Below, in pieces: positions 26,653 to 35,934 of a stretch of 64,000 nt of DNA (positions within the stretch are counted from its first letter, which is position 1; every line of letters starts with the position of its first letter). The notes beneath the pieces were generated by a model. It was not told where the DNA came from, made no database searches, and saw only the letters and a program-made list of their open reading frames with translations. Source of the stretch: Mycobacterium sp. D16Q14 (GTDB lineage: Bacteria > Actinomycetota > Actinomycetes > Mycobacteriales > Mycobacteriaceae); NCBI GenBank assembly GCA_002013415.1, contig MAEX01000019.1, forward strand, positions 1 to 64,000. The letters run 5' to 3'. Made by a program: the position numbers and the translations under genes.

Positions 26653-27186
26653 TCAGATCGCACGCAGCGCGGTTAATGGCAGTGGCGCCACGGCCGCACG
26701 GCCGCCCAGACCGGACAGTTCCAGAACTACACCCGCGCTGATCACGTTCGCACCCGCGGCGCGTAGGAGCTTGATGGTTGCCGCCAGTGTTCCTCCGGTG
26801 GCCAGCACATCGTCGATGATCGCCACGCGATGACCGGTCAGATCCACGCCATCGGCAGGAATCTCCAGCGCCGCGGTGCCGTACTCGAGTTGATAGGTCT
26901 GAGCATGCACTGGTGGCGGCAGCTTTCCTGCCTTCCGCACGGCCAGCACACCCACGCCGAGACGGATCGCCACGGCGGCCCCCAACAGGAAGCCACGCGC
27001 ATCGATCCCCGCGATCAGCGTGGCCCCTGCCGATGCCTCCCCCAAAGAATCGGTGACCCGGGACAGGCCCTCGGCGTCCGCGAACAGCGGCGTCAAGTCC
27101 TTGAACTGCACCCCGGGCTCGGGAAAGTCGGGAACCTTACGAGTCAGCCTGTCGATGAGCGCTGTGACAGCGTCCGAAGATGTCAC
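26653..27186 (-). CDS. apt: Adenine phosphoribosyltransferase
   Basis: 177 residues from a GTG at 27186 that overlaps the preceding stop (GTGA). The start VTSSDAVTALIDRLTRKVPDFPEPGVQFKDLTPLF and IAGIDARGFLLG are family blocks. The PRPP-binding loop is VAIIDDVLATGGTLAAT. It salvages adenine to AMP with PRPP. It lies between the substrate-binding lipoprotein and relA, as in M. tuberculosis, and the coupling makes expression with the secDF operon likely. Confidence 0.95.
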   Translation of the reverse strand: MTSSDAVTALIDRLTRKVPDFPEPGVQFKDLTPLFADAEGLSRVTDSLGEASAGATLIAGIDARGFLLGAAVAIRLGVGVLAVRKAGKLPPPVHAQTYQLEYGTAALEIPADGVDLTGHRVAIIDDVLATGGTLAATIKLLRAAGANVISAGVVLELSGLGGRAAVAPLPLTALRAI

Positions 27187-28859
27187 GCTGGCAGCACCCA
27201 ACGATCCATGTTCCAGCCCGCGCCCCACCGGGTGACGCTCGGTGTAGCGGCGTACATCGACTTCGGTGCGATCAGCACGCGTGGCTGCCGGTACAGCGGC
27301 AGGGTGGGCAGGTCGTTCCAGAGGATCGCTGACGCATCGCCGAGCAGCCGACTCTGGTCCCTGGCGTTGGTGGTCACCGCCAGCGCAGCAATGATCCCGT
27401 CGATCTGACCGTTGGCGTAGTTCGCCGGGTTCTTGCCCTCGCGCGATCGCAGGGCGTACGCATCCATGAGCCATGAACCCGTCGAACCGCTGCCGGGAGC
27501 TCCGCCGATCGAGCTGAGTAGCGCGTCAACTTGATTGTCTCGCAACGAGTGTGGCCCAATCTCGGGCGAACTGACATCCTGTACGGTGATCCCGGCGGCT
27601 TCGCAGGCCTGCGCCACCGCAGACACGATTGCCGCGCGGCGCGGGTTGGGCGCCTGATATCCCACCCGGACGGTCAACGGACGGTTGGCCACCGCGGCAC
27701 GGGCCGCGACCGGGTCCGAACGCATGAATCGTCCCGCCTCAGCGGCGGCCTCCACCGAGGCGAACGAGTCTCCGATGCTGGTATCCAGCCTGGCGTTCAT
27801 CACCGGTACTCCGGCGATTCCCGCGATGGCGTCACGGGGCGTGCACAACGCGACCGCGCGGCGCACATCGGGAGCTCCGACAGATCCTCCGGCACCGAAA
27901 ATGAGTTGCTCCACACCCGAACCGGGTTCCTCGGTACGCGCGAATCCGTCAGGGGCGGTAAGAGTCCCGGCCGATCCGGCTGCGACGTCGACAACCTCCA
28001 GATCGCCGTCGGACAGCCGTTTTTGCACATCGATCCCGCTGGGCCACACCGTGACCCGCTTGGTCACCGGCGGGCTCCCCCACCACTTGTCATTGGCGAC
28101 AAGCACGACCGATCCGTCCTCGTTGTACCCATCGAACTTGTATGGCCCTGATGACGGGAACTTCGAGAGATCCAAATCCGAACCGAAGTTCCACTGGTTG
28201 TTCCAAAAATCAGCGATCTTCTGCAGCGCCGGAACGTCGTTGGCGGCGATGGCACCGATCAGGTCGGTACCCCCACCGATCTTGTCGGCGATCACATGCC
28301 ACGGCAACATCGTCGTGGCGGCGAACAACTGGGTCCAGTCGGTGAAGGCGCGATCCGGGGCGAAGGTGACCCGCGCGGTCTTTTGCCCCGACTTGCAATC
28401 GATGGTGGAGATATCGGCGTATCCCGCCGTGCTGGCCGCGTCAAAATCTGGCAGCCTGCCGGACTGCGCGAACCAGGCCAGCACCATGTCGTCACAGGTC
28501 ACTGGCTTGCCGTCGGAGTAGACGGCCTTCTCATTGATGGTGTAGTCGAGCACCAGCGGAATACGGCCGACGACCTCGACGGTGCCGAAGTCGTGGTCAG
28601 CGATGACCTGGCCATCAGGTCCGTGGAAGCCAAACCCGGTAAGTACGCGATTGAATGCCTGCGCCCCGGCTGACGCGTTCCCCGCGACACTGTTGACGTT
28701 GTACGTCGTCAAGCGGCCATCGACGGCATAGTCGAGCGTTTTTGCCGCCGAGGTCCAACACGAGGTCAACAACCCCGCCGCGAGCACCACCGTGGTCGCG
28801 ATGGCGCCGATTCGCGCGATCCGTCTTGCTCCGGTCCGTGCTGGGCCTCGTGAAACCAT
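27183..28859 (-). CDS. Family 5 extracellular solute-binding lipoprotein (Rv2585c-like)
   Basis: 558 residues. The leader MVSRGPARTGARRIARIG plus a hydrophobic core ends in the lipobox LLTSC (Cys34). The remainder is a DppA/OppA-type binding fold: VLDYTINEKAVYSDGKPVTCDDMVLAW and FDPA-like central blocks. Family members bind peptides or nickel, but no cognate permease genes are present here. The stop of secF overlaps the ATG by one base and the gene's own stop overlaps apt, a continuous secD-secF-SBP-apt unit. Confidence 0.88.
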   Translation of the reverse strand: MVSRGPARTGARRIARIGAIATTVVLAAGLLTSCWTSAAKTLDYAVDGRLTTYNVNSVAGNASAGAQAFNRVLTGFGFHGPDGQVIADHDFGTVEVVGRIPLVLDYTINEKAVYSDGKPVTCDDMVLAWFAQSGRLPDFDAASTAGYADISTIDCKSGQKTARVTFAPDRAFTDWTQLFAATTMLPWHVIADKIGGGTDLIGAIAANDVPALQKIADFWNNQWNFGSDLDLSKFPSSGPYKFDGYNEDGSVVLVANDKWWGSPPVTKRVTVWPSGIDVQKRLSDGDLEVVDVAAGSAGTLTAPDGFARTEEPGSGVEQLIFGAGGSVGAPDVRRAVALCTPRDAIAGIAGVPVMNARLDTSIGDSFASVEAAAEAGRFMRSDPVAARAAVANRPLTVRVGYQAPNPRRAAIVSAVAQACEAAGITVQDVSSPEIGPHSLRDNQVDALLSSIGGAPGSGSTGSWLMDAYALRSREGKNPANYANGQIDGIIAALAVTTNARDQSRLLGDASAILWNDLPTLPLYRQPRVLIAPKSMYAATPSVTRWGAGWNMDRWVLPA

Positions 28860-30103
28860 CAGCGCCGCCGAACGTTTCGCTTACCTTGAGGGCGGGCGCC
28901 GGGCCTGGGTTTGGCGGGGCGTACCCCGGTTGTGGCGGCATCGGATGCCTCCGACGTCGCCACCTTGATGACGGCCTTGGTTCCCGAACCGGTGTCCGTC
29001 AGGGGCGCGGCGTCGGGCTTGCGGCGACTCAGCACCTTCTTGGTATGGCTCGCCACCAGCTCGGTGCGCTCACGCAGTGCCACCAGCAGCGGGGTCGCGA
29101 AGAAGATCGACGAGTACGTGCCCACCAGAATGCCGACAAGCTGAACCAGCGCAAGGTCCTTCAGCGTGCCCACACCCAGCAGCCAGATGGCCACCACGAT
29201 CAGCGAGAGCACCGGGATCACCGAGATGAGGCTGGTGTTGATCGAGCGCATGAAGGTCTGGTTCACGGCCAGGTTGGCATGCTCGGCGAAGGTCCGCCGT
29301 GACGTGTGCTGAAACCCGTGCGTGTTTTCCTCGACCTTGTCGAACACGATCACTGTGTCGTACAAGGAGAATCCAAGAATGGTGAGCAGGCCGATCACAG
29401 TGGCGGGGGTGACCTCGAAGCCCACCAGTGAGTACACACCCGCGGTAACCAACAGGTCGAAGACCAGTGCGGCCAATGCCGCCAGCGCCATGTAGCGCTC
29501 GTAGCGCACAGCGATGTAAATGCCGGCCAGCACAAGGAAAACGATGAGCGCGAGAATCGCCTTATGGGTGATCTGCCCGCCCCACGTCTCGGATACGTCG
29601 GAGTCGCTGATGGCATTGATGGAGGGCTTGCCGTCAGTCCCCTTGGGCGCGAACCTGTCGAAGAGCGCCTTGTGGAGCTTCGCGGACTGTTCGTTGTCGA
29701 GCTTCTCGGTACGAATCTGAATTGAGGCCGAGTCGCCGGTTCCGGTGACCACGATCGATTCCGCGTCGTGGCCGAGCGTCTGACTGAAGACGTCCTCCGT
29801 CTGCTGAACGGTCGCCTCACCCTTCGGGAACCACACCTTGGTGCCGCCCTCGAAGTCGATACCGAAGACGAATCCCTTGATCGCGATCGAGAGGATCGCG
29901 ACGACCATGAACGCGCCACTGATCCCGAACCACAACGTGCGCTTGCCGACGACGTCGACGGCGCCGGTTCCGGTGTACAGGCGATAGAGGAATCCGTGTT
30001 CCGGTGTCGCACTGGTGGTCTCAACTGCCGTGGACGTGACTTCCTTCGCGGTGCTCTTGTCGGTGCCGTTGCCGTTGCTCACCGTGTCGTTGCTGGTGCT
30101 CAT
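28859..30103 (-). CDS. secF: Preprotein translocase subunit SecF
   Basis: 414 residues. N-terminal Thr/Ser-rich cytosolic tail, six membrane helices and the periplasmic P1 domain. Family blocks include FGIDFEGGTKVWF and ALAALAALVFDLLVTAGVYSLVGFEVTPATVIGLLTILGFSLYDTVIVFDKV-type helices (seen over about residues 220-270). The C-terminus is long and basic (PRPGARPQGKRNVRRR). With SecD it uses the proton gradient to finish export. It overlaps secD by 4 bp. Confidence 0.96.
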   Translation of the reverse strand: MSTSNDTVSNGNGTDKSTAKEVTSTAVETTSATPEHGFLYRLYTGTGAVDVVGKRTLWFGISGAFMVVAILSIAIKGFVFGIDFEGGTKVWFPKGEATVQQTEDVFSQTLGHDAESIVVTGTGDSASIQIRTEKLDNEQSAKLHKALFDRFAPKGTDGKPSINAISDSDVSETWGGQITHKAILALIVFLVLAGIYIAVRYERYMALAALAALVFDLLVTAGVYSLVGFEVTPATVIGLLTILGFSLYDTVIVFDKVEENTHGFQHTSRRTFAEHANLAVNQTFMRSINTSLISVIPVLSLIVVAIWLLGVGTLKDLALVQLVGILVGTYSSIFFATPLLVALRERTELVASHTKKVLSRRKPDAAPLTDTGSGTKAVIKVATSEASDAATTGVRPAKPRPGARPQGKRNVRRR

Positions 30104-31860
30104 GCGTGTGCTGCCGCCTTACGTTCGCGGGCAATCTGCTGAACCGCGCCGAGCCCGTTGTACGCGGGCTTGGACAGGGTCGCGGACTTCGAGGACAGGT
30201 AGACAAGTGGCCACGTCACCAGGAACACCACCACGACGTCGAGGATGGTGGTGAGTCCGAGGGTGAACGCGAAACCCTTCACCTGCCCGATGGCCAGGGC
30301 GTAGAGCACCGCGGCCGCCAGCAAGGTGACCGCGTTGCCGGAAAGGATCGTCTTGCGGGCGCGCGCCCAACCGCGCGGCACCGCCGAACGGTACGAACGA
30401 CCTTCTCGTATCTCATCTTTGATGCGCTCAAAGAACACCACGAAGGAGTCCGCGGTGGTGCCTATACCGATGATCAAACCGGCGATGCCCGCCAGGTCCA
30501 GCGTGTACGAGATGTATCTGCCCAGCAGGACCAGGATCGCGAAGACCATCGCGCCGGAGGCCACCAGAGACAGCGCCGTGAGCACGCCGAGTACGCGGTA
30601 GTAGAGCAGCGAGTAGAGCAGCACGATCGCCAAACCGATGGCGCCGGCGATCAGGCCGGCCTTAAGCGAGGTCAATCCGAGTGTCGCCGAAACAGTTTGG
30701 GCATCCGAGGACTCGAAGGACAGCGGCAGCGAGCCGTACTTGAGCGCCGCTGCGAGCTGCTTGGCCGAGTCGGAGGTGAACTGTCCGCTGATCTCGGTCT
30801 TACCGCCCGGAATCGGTTCGCGGATGGCTGGTGCACTGATCACCTTGGAGTCCAACGTGAATGCGGTTTGGGTGCCCTGCTGCCAATGCGCAGAGGTGTA
30901 CTCCGCCCAGACCTTGGCGCCGGTGGGCTTGAACTCCATGCTCACCACGTAGATGCCGCGCTGCTGATCGAGTCCCGAGCTGGCGTCCTTGATCTCCTCG
31001 CCGCTGATGATCGCCTTGTCCAGCAGGTAGGCGGCCTTGCCGCCCTGGCTGTCATCACCACAGGTGACCAACGGCAGGTTCGGATCGTCGTTACCGGCCA
31101 GTGGGTCATCGCCGTCATAGCAGCGAGAAGCCTGAACCTGAAGGGCCAGCATCTGAATCCGCGGGTCGTCGCTCTGCCTGATCTGCTTCTCGAAGTCGAT
31201 CAGCTGCTTGCGCTCCTCACCGCTGCCCGGCTTCGGCGGCAGATCGGTGGCAGGAGCGGCAGGCGGTGCCGGATTCGGCGTCGCGGGCTGCGTCGCCGGA
31301 GCGGGTGGCGGTGGTGGCGTGGTGGTTTGCGCCGGATAGGGCCGCGGCTGCGGTTTCGGAGAAGGTGCCGCGGGTGCCGGCTTTCCCGCACCGGGCTCCG
31401 GGGGCGTCGCCGCTTGCCCAGCGCCAGCGCCGGGCTGGCCGCCCTGGGGCGCCCCGGCCTGGGAACTCTCCTTGGGCTGCGCCGGCACCATCTGGACGAC
31501 GGGCCGGATGTAGAGCTTGGCGGTCTGGCCGAGGTTTCGGGCCTCGCTGCCGTCGTTACCGGGCACCGTGATGACGAGGTTGTCGCCGTCGATGATGACC
31601 TCGGATCCGGAGACACCGAGTCCGTTGACGCGGGCGTTGATGATCTCCTGCGCCTGCGTCAACGCTTCCTTCGTCGGCTTGGAACCGTCGGGGGTGCGCG
31701 CTGTCAGGGTGACGCGAGTTCCGCCCTGCAGGTCAATACCGAGCTTGGGCCTAGCATGCTTGTCGCCGGTCAGGAAGACCAGCAGGTAGGCGCCGATCAG
31801 CAGCACCAGGAAGGCAGCTAGATAACGCGCGGGATGCACAGGGGCCGATGGCGAGGCCAC
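30100..31860 (-). CDS. secD: Preprotein translocase subunit SecD
   Basis: 586 residues. First membrane helix at about 13-31, then KLGIDLQGGTRVTL, the large P1 domain and five more helices ending near SKPAYNGLG. The P1 region contains a Pro/Ala/Gln-rich, low-complexity segment at about residues 135-215, longer than in E. coli SecD, which is a common actinobacterial feature. Conserved RND-type motifs such as GIGTTADSFVVFFERIKDE are present. It works with SecF and YajC at the SecYEG channel. Confidence 0.96.
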   Translation of the reverse strand: MASPSAPVHPARYLAAFLVLLIGAYLLVFLTGDKHARPKLGIDLQGGTRVTLTARTPDGSKPTKEALTQAQEIINARVNGLGVSGSEVIIDGDNLVITVPGNDGSEARNLGQTAKLYIRPVVQMVPAQPKESSQAGAPQGGQPGAGAGQAATPPEPGAGKPAPAAPSPKPQPRPYPAQTTTPPPPPAPATQPATPNPAPPAAPATDLPPKPGSGEERKQLIDFEKQIRQSDDPRIQMLALQVQASRCYDGDDPLAGNDDPNLPLVTCGDDSQGGKAAYLLDKAIISGEEIKDASSGLDQQRGIYVVSMEFKPTGAKVWAEYTSAHWQQGTQTAFTLDSKVISAPAIREPIPGGKTEISGQFTSDSAKQLAAALKYGSLPLSFESSDAQTVSATLGLTSLKAGLIAGAIGLAIVLLYSLLYYRVLGVLTALSLVASGAMVFAILVLLGRYISYTLDLAGIAGLIIGIGTTADSFVVFFERIKDEIREGRSYRSAVPRGWARARKTILSGNAVTLLAAAVLYALAIGQVKGFAFTLGLTTILDVVVVFLVTWPLVYLSSKSATLSKPAYNGLGAVQQIARERKAAAHA

Positions 31861-31928
31861 GTGTCCGGTCTCCTTGCTTGTCGAGGGCGGGTCGGGAGGC
31901 GTTCAGGGTTGAGCAAAGGCGAAGACCG

Positions 31929-32267
31929 CTACTCCTTGGTCAGCTCGACCCCGGTGCTCTCGACGTCGCGCGACGCCTCCTCAGCGGTAGCATCGGTGTC
32001 CTCGGCCTCATCAACGATCTTGTCGCGGACCGCGAGCTTCATCCAGCGCGTCACAACGCCCGGCGCGATCTCCAGATCCACGGTGTCGTCAGTGACTGCG
32101 GCGATAGTGCCCTGCAGACCGGAGGTGGTGTGCACCCGGTCGCCGATCGCCAGGGAGTCGTGCAGCTCGATGGTGGCGTCCAGAGCCTTGCGCTGCCGCC
32201 GGTTCGCGAAGAAGAGAAACGCTCCCATAACAAGGATGAGCGGCAAAAAGACGATGATCGATTCCAT
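31929..32267 (-). CDS. yajC: Preprotein translocase accessory subunit YajC
   Basis: 112 residues. One N-terminal membrane helix (about 3-21), then NRRQRKALDATIELHDSLAIGDRVHTTSGLQGTI, the family core, and an acidic tail. It joins SecDF at the translocon. It begins the yajC-secD-secF run. A 149-bp gap on its upstream side (32268-32416) separates it from the ruvB end and holds its promoter. Confidence 0.93.
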   Translation of the reverse strand: MESIIVFLPLILVMGAFLFFANRRQRKALDATIELHDSLAIGDRVHTTSGLQGTIAAVTDDTVDLEIAPGVVTRWMKLAVRDKIVDEAEDTDATAEEASRDVESTGVELTKE

Positions 32268-32416
32268 GGCGGCTTTCGGGATTCTTTCCGTTGGGTCTTC
32301 ACGAGTTCAAGCGCGGTCTGCGTGAAACGAGCACGCGACAAGTCACCAGTGTGCCATCCGACTCTGTGGAATCGACGCGAACCCCGGACCTGCGCGTCCT
32401 GGACTCAAGCGTCCCG

Positions 32417-33487
32417 TCAATCGAACAGCCCGGCGTGCCCCAGCACGTGCGGCGGCGGGGTGAGACCCAGATGTGTCCACGCCAACGACGTCGCCACACG
32501 TCCGCGCGGCGTACGGGCCAGCATCCCGGCACGCACCAGGAACGGCTCGCACACCTCTTCCACTGTGGTCGATTCCTCCCCGACCGCCACCGCCAATGTC
32601 GACACGCCCACCGGGCCGCCGCCGAAACTGCGTGTCAGCGCCGTGAGCACCGCCCGGTCCAGGCGGTCCAGTCCCAGCTCGTCAACGTCGTAGACGGCCA
32701 GGGCAGACTTGGCTACGTCCACGGTGATGACACCGTCCGCCCGCACTTCCGCGTAGTCACGGACCCGGCGCAGCAACCGGTTGGCGATACGTGGGGTGCC
32801 GCGCGAGCGCCGAGCTATCTCCACACCCGCGTCGGCTCCCAGCTCGATACCGAGGATTCCCGCCGATCGAGACAACACAAGTTCGAGTTCATCGGGCTCG
32901 TAGAAGTCCATGTGGGCAGTGAACCCGAAGCGGTCACGCAGCGGCCCGGTCAGCGACCCCGATCGGGTGGTCGCGCCGACCAGCGTGAACGGTGCCACCT
33001 CCAGGGGTATCGAGGTGGCACCGGGCCCCTTGCCGACGACGATGTCGACGCGGAAGTCCTCCATCGCCAGATACAGCATTTCCTCGGCGGGCCGCGCGAT
33101 GCGGTGAATCTCATCGATGAACAACACATCGTGTTCGACGAGGTTGCTCAGCATCGCCGCCAGATCGCCCGCGCGCTCCAGTGCCGGACCCGAGGTCACC
33201 CGCAGCGAGGAGCCCAACTCGCCCGCGATGATCATCGCCAGGGAGGTCTTGCCGAGTCCGGGTGGACCGGACAACAAAATGTGATCCGGGGTGCCGCCGC
33301 GATTCTTGGCGCCGGACAGCACGAGCTCCAGCTGCTCACGCACCCGCGGCTGGCCGATGAACTCCCGCAGCGACTTGGGTCTGAGCCCGGCGTCGATATC
33401 GTTCTCACCGACCGTGAGCGCGCCGGACATCTCGGGGCCGGTATCGAAATCGTCCTCTTCGCCGTCAAACTCGTCGAAGCTGGTCAT
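32417..33487 (-). CDS. ruvB: Holliday junction branch migration ATPase RuvB
   Basis: 356 residues. Walker A GPPGLGKTSL (about residues 71-80), Walker B DVLFIDEIHR, sensor 1 LVGATTRSGSL and arginine finger region DRFGFTAHMDFY, then a winged helix ending in LGLTPPPHVLGHAGLFD. The start overlaps the ruvA stop by 4 bp. It drives branch migration with RuvA before resolution by RuvC. Confidence 0.97.
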   Translation of the reverse strand: MTSFDEFDGEEDDFDTGPEMSGALTVGENDIDAGLRPKSLREFIGQPRVREQLELVLSGAKNRGGTPDHILLSGPPGLGKTSLAMIIAGELGSSLRVTSGPALERAGDLAAMLSNLVEHDVLFIDEIHRIARPAEEMLYLAMEDFRVDIVVGKGPGATSIPLEVAPFTLVGATTRSGSLTGPLRDRFGFTAHMDFYEPDELELVLSRSAGILGIELGADAGVEIARRSRGTPRIANRLLRRVRDYAEVRADGVITVDVAKSALAVYDVDELGLDRLDRAVLTALTRSFGGGPVGVSTLAVAVGEESTTVEEVCEPFLVRAGMLARTPRGRVATSLAWTHLGLTPPPHVLGHAGLFD

Positions 33488-34092
33488 CGCGTCTTGCCCA
33501 GTAGCGTTAGCGCCGACCGCAGCACGGTCGAGGTATCTCCGTCGGAATTATCTTGAGCCAGAACGGTATCCGTGGCCTGTTCGGCTTGCTTCGCGGCGAA
33601 CCCGAGGCCGATAAGTGCCTCGACGACCTGTGTACGCACCAGCGATGCCGTGCCGCGCCCCAGCTCGGTGGTTCCGCCCTGCGCCCCTGCAGCCGCGGCC
33701 ACCTTCTCGCGCAGTTCCAGCACCAAGCGCTCGGCACCACGCTTGCCGATCCCGGGAACCCGGGTCAATGCGTTGACATCGCCATCGGCCAGCGCCTGAC
33801 GCAAGGTCGGCGCGTCGTAGACCGCGAGCGTGGCCATCGCGATCTTGGGCCCCACACCGGAGACACCGAGCAGCGTCAGGAACAGATCGCGGGCATCGGT
33901 GTCGGTGAAGCCGTACAACGTCATCGAGTCTTCGCGGACGATCATCGCCGTGATCAGCCGCACCTGCGTGCCCCGCCGCAGCGTCGACAGTGTGGCCGGG
34001 GTGGCATTGACGCGGTATCCGACCCCTGCGGCCTCGATCACCACATGATCGAGCGCGATGTCGATGACCTCGCCATTGACCGAAGCAATCAT
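33484..34092 (-). CDS. ruvA: Holliday junction DNA-binding subunit RuvA
   Basis: 202 residues: N-terminal OB fold (MIASVNGEVIDIALDHVVIEAAGVGYRVN), two helix-hairpin-helix motifs (LLGVSGVGPKIAMATL and LTRVPGIGKRGAERLVLEL) and a C-terminal RuvB-binding three-helix domain (residues about 155-202). It binds the four-way junction as a tetramer. It overlaps both ruvC and ruvB by 4 bp. Confidence 0.97.
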   Translation of the reverse strand: MIASVNGEVIDIALDHVVIEAAGVGYRVNATPATLSTLRRGTQVRLITAMIVREDSMTLYGFTDTDARDLFLTLLGVSGVGPKIAMATLAVYDAPTLRQALADGDVNALTRVPGIGKRGAERLVLELREKVAAAAGAQGGTTELGRGTASLVRTQVVEALIGLGFAAKQAEQATDTVLAQDNSDGDTSTVLRSALTLLGKTR

Positions 34093-34646
34093 CGGGATAC
34101 CGCCTTCAATCGGGCCGCGAAGGCCTTCCGCTGCTCTTCCGCCGCGGCTTCCGCCTTCGCCATTCTCGCCAGCATGGGCGCACGCCAGCAGTGACAGATT
34201 GCCAGGGCCAGCGCGTCGGCCGCATCCGCGGGCTTCGGCGCCGTCTGCAGCTGCAGGATGCGGGTGACCATTGCGGTCACCTGGGATTTATCTGCACGTC
34301 CGTTGCCGGTGACGGCGGCCTTGACCTCCGACGGGGTGTGGAAGTACACCTCAATCCCCCGTTTGGCAGCACAAAGCGCGATCACTCCGCCCGCTTGGGC
34401 GGTGCCCATCACGGTGGAAACGTTCTGCTGAGCGAAGACGCGCTCGATGGCGATCACGTCGGGACGGTGCGTGTCCATCCAGTGTTCGACAACCTGACTG
34501 ATCGCCAGAAGTCGTTGCGGCAAGGGCTGATTGGCCGGAGTACGGACGACGTCGACGTCCAGCGCCACCACCTTGCGACCCGAGGAAGCCTCGACCATGG
34601 ACAGACCGCACCGGGTAAGACCCGGGTCGACTCCCATTACTCGCAC
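34089..34646 (-). CDS. ruvC: Holliday junction resolvase RuvC
   Basis: 185 residues from GTG at 34646 with GAGAGG about 9 nt upstream; a longer open frame has no support because the operator at 34665 would lie inside it. Catalytic acids are seen in MGVDPGLTRCGL (Asp near residue 6), AIERVFAQQNV (Glu), and the terminal PADAADALALAICHC pair. It nicks Holliday junctions symmetrically. It heads the ruvC-ruvA-ruvB operon, with a LexA-like box just upstream. Confidence 0.95.
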   Translation of the reverse strand: MRVMGVDPGLTRCGLSMVEASSGRKVVALDVDVVRTPANQPLPQRLLAISQVVEHWMDTHRPDVIAIERVFAQQNVSTVMGTAQAGGVIALCAAKRGIEVYFHTPSEVKAAVTGNGRADKSQVTAMVTRILQLQTAPKPADAADALALAICHCWRAPMLARMAKAEAAAEEQRKAFAARLKAVSR

Positions 34647-34664
34647 GCGCCAGCCCTCTCGCCG

Positions 34665-34680
34665 TAGAACAGTTGTTCGA
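34665..34680 (-). promoter_or_regulatory. LexA-like SOS box before ruvC
   Basis: On the plus strand the site reads TAGAACAGTTGTTCGA: the arms TAGAAC and GTTCGA differ from the consensus TCGAAC-N4-GTTCGA at one position. It ends 19 bp before the ruvC start. The ruvCAB genes are known LexA targets in M. tuberculosis. Confidence 0.7.
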
Positions 34681-34739
34681 TCAGCATATCGAGGAGGCTT
34701 GCCCATTCCGGATAGCAACACGCGAGGGCTCTGCAAATG

Positions 34740-34753
34740 TCAACACCCGTTGG
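34740..34753. promoter_or_regulatory. Putative operator, degenerate half matching site at 35948
   Basis: TCAACACCCGTTGG, 14 bp before the ATG of the TetR gene at 34768. It keeps the 6-2-6 spacing and the left arm TCAACA of the perfect site TCAACACTTGTTGA at 35948; the right arm matches at four of six positions. Its position suits autorepression. Confidence 0.5.
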
Positions 34754-34767
34754 CCTAAGCTCAGGCC

Positions 34768-35340
34768 ATGTCCACCGAACCTCGGCGATCGGACGCCACC
34801 CGTGCGGCCATCCTTGAGGCTGCCCAGGAGCACTTCGCCAGCGTCGGGTACGAGAAGGCAACCATACGGGCCATCGCCGCGACGGCGGGTATCGACCCGT
34901 CCCTGGTCATGCGGTACTACGGCAATAAGGGCAAGCTCTTCGCGGCCGCCGCCGACTTCGATATTCGCCTGCCCGAGAATCTCGCCGAGATTCCGCGTCC
35001 CGAGCTGGGGGCAGCCCTCGTCGAGCACTTCCTCGCCAAATGGGAGGCCGACGACACCATGGTCGCTCTACTGCGCGCGGCCGTGTCGCACGAGACGGCG
35101 CGCGCACAGATGGCCGAGATCTTCAGCAGTCAGATGGTGCCTGCCATCGAGGCGTTGACGGCGGATCGCGCCATGGAACGCGCGGCGCTGATCGGCACTC
35201 AGATGATCGGCCTGGCCATGTGCCGATACGTGATCCGCCTCGGGAACGTGCCCGAGATGACGCACGAACAGATCATCGACTTGATCGCACCGACGATCCA
35301 GGCCTACCTGGATTGTGACTGCGACTGCGAAACGTCTTAG
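34768..35340 (+). CDS. TetR family regulator
   Basis: 190 residues. Residues about 8-52 hold the helix-turn-helix (TRAAILEAAQEHFASVGYEKATIRAIAATAGIDPSLVMRYYGNKG region). The rest matches the C-terminal domain of the subgroup with an AALVEHFLAKWE helix. It ends in a Cys/Asp-rich CDCDCETS tail, which is odd and might sense metal or redox, but this is speculation. Operator-like sequences sharing one motif occur before it and before the convergent methyltransferase gene. Confidence 0.9.
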   Translation: MSTEPRRSDATRAAILEAAQEHFASVGYEKATIRAIAATAGIDPSLVMRYYGNKGKLFAAAADFDIRLPENLAEIPRPELGAALVEHFLAKWEADDTMVALLRAAVSHETARAQMAEIFSSQMVPAIEALTADRAMERAALIGTQMIGLAMCRYVIRLGNVPEMTHEQIIDLIAPTIQAYLDCDCDCETS

Positions 35341-35891
35341 CTCACGCGCTCGGGCTGCGTCCACGGACGCAGCCGGGGTGCCCACCGCGGTACGTGCTGC
35401 GAGTACTCGGCGTAGTCGCGGCCGAATCTCTTCAACAGGTCGCGCTCCTCGACCAGCGGGAAGTACACGGCGTTGATGATCACGAAAACGGCTGCGTAGA
35501 CCAGCAAGCCGACAGAGTTCACCGCGAACGCCTCACCCAACAGGATGGCGATGACTCCGGTGATCATGGGGTTACGTACATGGCGGTACGGGCCGCGCAC
35601 GACCAGGTGAACCGGCGGGTCGAAGGGCGCTAGGGAACCCTTGCCCATCTGGCGGAAGAGCATGACGGTGCGAGTCACCAGGAACAGGCCGACAGCGACC
35701 AGCAAGGTCCCGATCACCGTCGCCATCATCGACATCTCATCCGACATCCAAGAAGGCACCTGAATGCCCGTTCCGTAGAGAATCACCAGCGGAATCAACA
35801 CCGTCATGGTGAACGGCAGCGCGAGAACCGCGCGCGCGGTGCGCCACAGGCCTGTCGATTCAGGCGCCGAGGCGACTGTTTGTGTGGCCAT
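35337..35891 (-). CDS. Membrane methyltransferase-like protein (ICMT/PEMT family)
   Basis: 184 residues from ATG 35891. Four or so membrane helices; the SAM-binding C-terminal signature is RGPYRHVRNPMITGVIAILLGEA, then VYFPLVEERDLLKRFGRDYAEY, the usual ending of isoprenylcysteine or phospholipid N-methyltransferase-like proteins. Substrate unknown. An operator with two overlapping inverted repeats starts 44 bp upstream. Its stop overlaps the convergent TetR gene. A longer frame upstream would cover the operators and is unlikely. Confidence 0.82.
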   Translation of the reverse strand: MATQTVASAPESTGLWRTARAVLALPFTMTVLIPLVILYGTGIQVPSWMSDEMSMMATVIGTLLVAVGLFLVTRTVMLFRQMGKGSLAPFDPPVHLVVRGPYRHVRNPMITGVIAILLGEAFAVNSVGLLVYAAVFVIINAVYFPLVEERDLLKRFGRDYAEYSQHVPRWAPRLRPWTQPERVS

Positions 35892-35934
35892 GACCGGCCT
35901 CCCATCACTCGTCGATGTCCTAGATGTACGCCCA

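Noticed and set aside
30106..31821. 571-codon open frame on the plus strand opposite secD
   Set aside because: It is Leu/Arg/Gly-rich with no domain and lies exactly antisense to secD, which has clear helices and motifs. High-GC third positions keep the antisense frame open.
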